Shown here piece after piece: positions 54,200 to 55,119 of a DNA stretch of 55,119 bases. Made by a program: the position numbers and the translations under genes. Below the pieces are notes generated by a model. It saw only the letters and a program-made list of their open reading frames with translations, did not search any database and had not been told where the DNA came from. Location of the stretch: NCBI GenBank assembly GCA_016873225.1, contig VGXS01000027.1:1-55119 (forward strand), written 5' to 3'. How positions within the stretch are numbered: position 1 is the stretch's first letter; the number at the start of each line of letters is the position of its first letter. The DNA comes from Planctomycetota bacterium (GTDB lineage Bacteria > Planctomycetota > Planctomycetia > Gemmatales > Gemmataceae).

Positions 54200-55119
54200 A
54201 CGGCCTCGTCCTCATCGCCTTGGCGTTCGTTTCGGTGTTCATTGTCACGCAAAACGATTGGCGCAAGGGCTTGTGCCTCACCATCGCCTGGGGCTATTTC
54301 TACGGCATCCTCAAGTCGAATTATGTGAATTCCTGGGGCCACTTCATTTACGATGGAGCCGTGGCCGGACTTTATGCGGGAACCATGTTCTGTCCCCCCC
54401 CGGCCATCGACCGCCTCCTCGATAGTTCCATCAAGGGCTGGCTGAAGTGGCTCATTGGCTGGCCTTTGTTCCTGTTCTTCGTGCCGATGCAGCACTTCCT
54501 GATTCAGGCCGTTGGCCTGCGCGGCAATGTGCTGTTCATGCCCATGGCCCTGTTCGGCGCCTGGCTGGGTGATGATGGCCGCAGGCAACTGGCCCTCACC
54601 CTCAGCGTCATGAACATGGTGGCATTGGCGTTCGCCTCCGCTGAATTCTCCATGGGTGTTGAGGCGTTTTACCCTGTCAATGAAGCCACCGAAATCATTT
54701 ACAAAAGCCAGGACCTTGCCGGCGGAACTTTCCGCATTCCCGCCATTTTCGCCAACGCCCACTCCTATGGCGGCACCATGACACTCTCATTGCCATGGAT
54801 TTTGGGCGGGTTGTTCCAGAGGTCGCGCAACCCCTTGGAATACTACCTTCTGGGTGCCGGCCTTATGGCGGCCGGTATCGGGGTATTTTTGTGTGGCGCT
54901 CGTCTGCCCGTGGTGTTGGCCGGACTCATGCTGGGTTTTGGACTCATGACACGGAATTTATCGCTACCGGGGGTTGTTTTCCTTGGAATTGCCGCCGTGG
55001 TGCTCTTCAACATGGTGCAAGGCGAGGAGCGCATGCAGCGGTTCGCCACCCTGCAAGATACTGAGGCGGTGGCGGGGCGTATCGGTGGCAGCGTCAACGA
55101 GCATTTTCTTGACCTGTTG
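54196..55119 (+). CDS. O-antigen polymerase/ligase-like polytopic membrane protein (3' partial)
   Basis: 308 residues visible, with no stop before the window edge. Many hydrophobic segments are present (MNGLVLIALAFVSVFIV; LFLFFVPMQHFLIQAVG; LFMPMALFGAWLG; VLAGLMLGFGLM), and a loop with RIPAIFANAHSYGG (about residue 190) resembles the central region of Wzy/WaaL-type O-antigen proteins and EpsK-like polymerases. The ATG overlaps the glycosyltransferase stop (ATGA). The location after two GT4 genes fits polymerisation or transfer of the repeat unit. The decisive periplasmic loop and C-terminus lie outside the window. Confidence 0.75.
   Translation, partial: MNGLVLIALAFVSVFIVTQNDWRKGLCLTIAWGYFYGILKSNYVNSWGHFIYDGAVAGLYAGTMFCPPPAIDRLLDSSIKGWLKWLIGWPLFLFFVPMQHFLIQAVGLRGNVLFMPMALFGAWLGDDGRRQLALTLSVMNMVALAFASAEFSMGVEAFYPVNEATEIIYKSQDLAGGTFRIPAIFANAHSYGGTMTLSLPWILGGLFQRSRNPLEYYLLGAGLMAAGIGVFLCGARLPVVLAGLMLGFGLMTRNLSLPGVVFLGIAAVVLFNMVQGEERMQRFATLQDTEAVAGRIGGSVNEHFLDLL

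Overview
The window looks like chromosomal DNA from a planctomycete (Planctomycetota, probably Gemmatales-like). The basis is a set of lineage-typical proteins: a DUF1559 prepilin-like protein with a C-terminal H-X9-DG motif, a PVC-type cytochrome/dehydrogenase, a formylglycine sulfatase, a WD40-linked Ser/Thr kinase with a PASTA-less cytoplasmic N-terminus, an RTX protein with an N-terminal LExLExRxxPA motif, and GC-rich coding DNA with many ATGA/GTGA overlaps. No rRNA, tRNA, CRISPR array, IS element or phage gene was found. No gene-free stretch exceeds about 285 bp.

Layout. (1) 2-16804 (+) is one giant extracellular protein, at least 5600 residues, cut off at its N-terminus by the window edge. 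It runs from beta-helix/hemagglutinin-type repeats, through five near-identical 84-residue repeats, a second beta-helix and a laminin-B-like domain, to about 17 Bap-type Ig-like modules, about 11 pre-peptidase C-terminal (PPC) domains, a Gly-rich linker and an Ala-rich C-terminus. (2) 16817-19391 (-) is a tightly overlapping three-gene operon: a secreted c-heme-motif protein, a GT87-like membrane glycosyltransferase and a DUF486 membrane protein. (3) 19491-22266 (+) is a class V aminotransferase plus serA, probably a serine biosynthesis pair. (4) 22551-24068 (+) is the RTX protein. (5) 24148-28164 (-) is a kinase/WD40 gene broken by a single in-frame TGA.

(6) 28227-36508 (-) is an eight-gene, mostly overlapping operon: recO, a BamD-like lipoprotein, an LptE-like lipoprotein, folP, cdaA, a YbbR/CdaR-like gene, proA and a HEAT-repeat membrane protein. 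It puts outer-membrane biogenesis, folate synthesis and c-di-AMP synthesis in one transcription unit. (7) 36652-37494 holds a small secreted protein made of five 16-residue repeats and a convergent coiled-coil lipoprotein. (8) 37674-42750 (-) is a PVC cytochrome, a DUF58 protein and a membrane protein. A 30-bp palindrome lies in the divergent region before the Zn-metallopeptidase gene (42905-43624, +).

(9) 43686-45523 (-) has two small proteins of uncertain role and a Tat-like secreted sugar isomerase/epimerase. (10) 45676-50300 (+) is DUF1559, a lipoprotein, a sulfatase, a small secreted protein and queA, nearly all overlapping or closely spaced. (11) 50403-55119 (+) is an FGGY kinase, two family-4 glycosyltransferases and a polytopic O-antigen-polymerase/ligase-like protein running off the end. 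This last set is the start of a probable exopolysaccharide locus.

Functional assignments rest on motifs read by eye. Names of domains are family-level recognitions, not search results.
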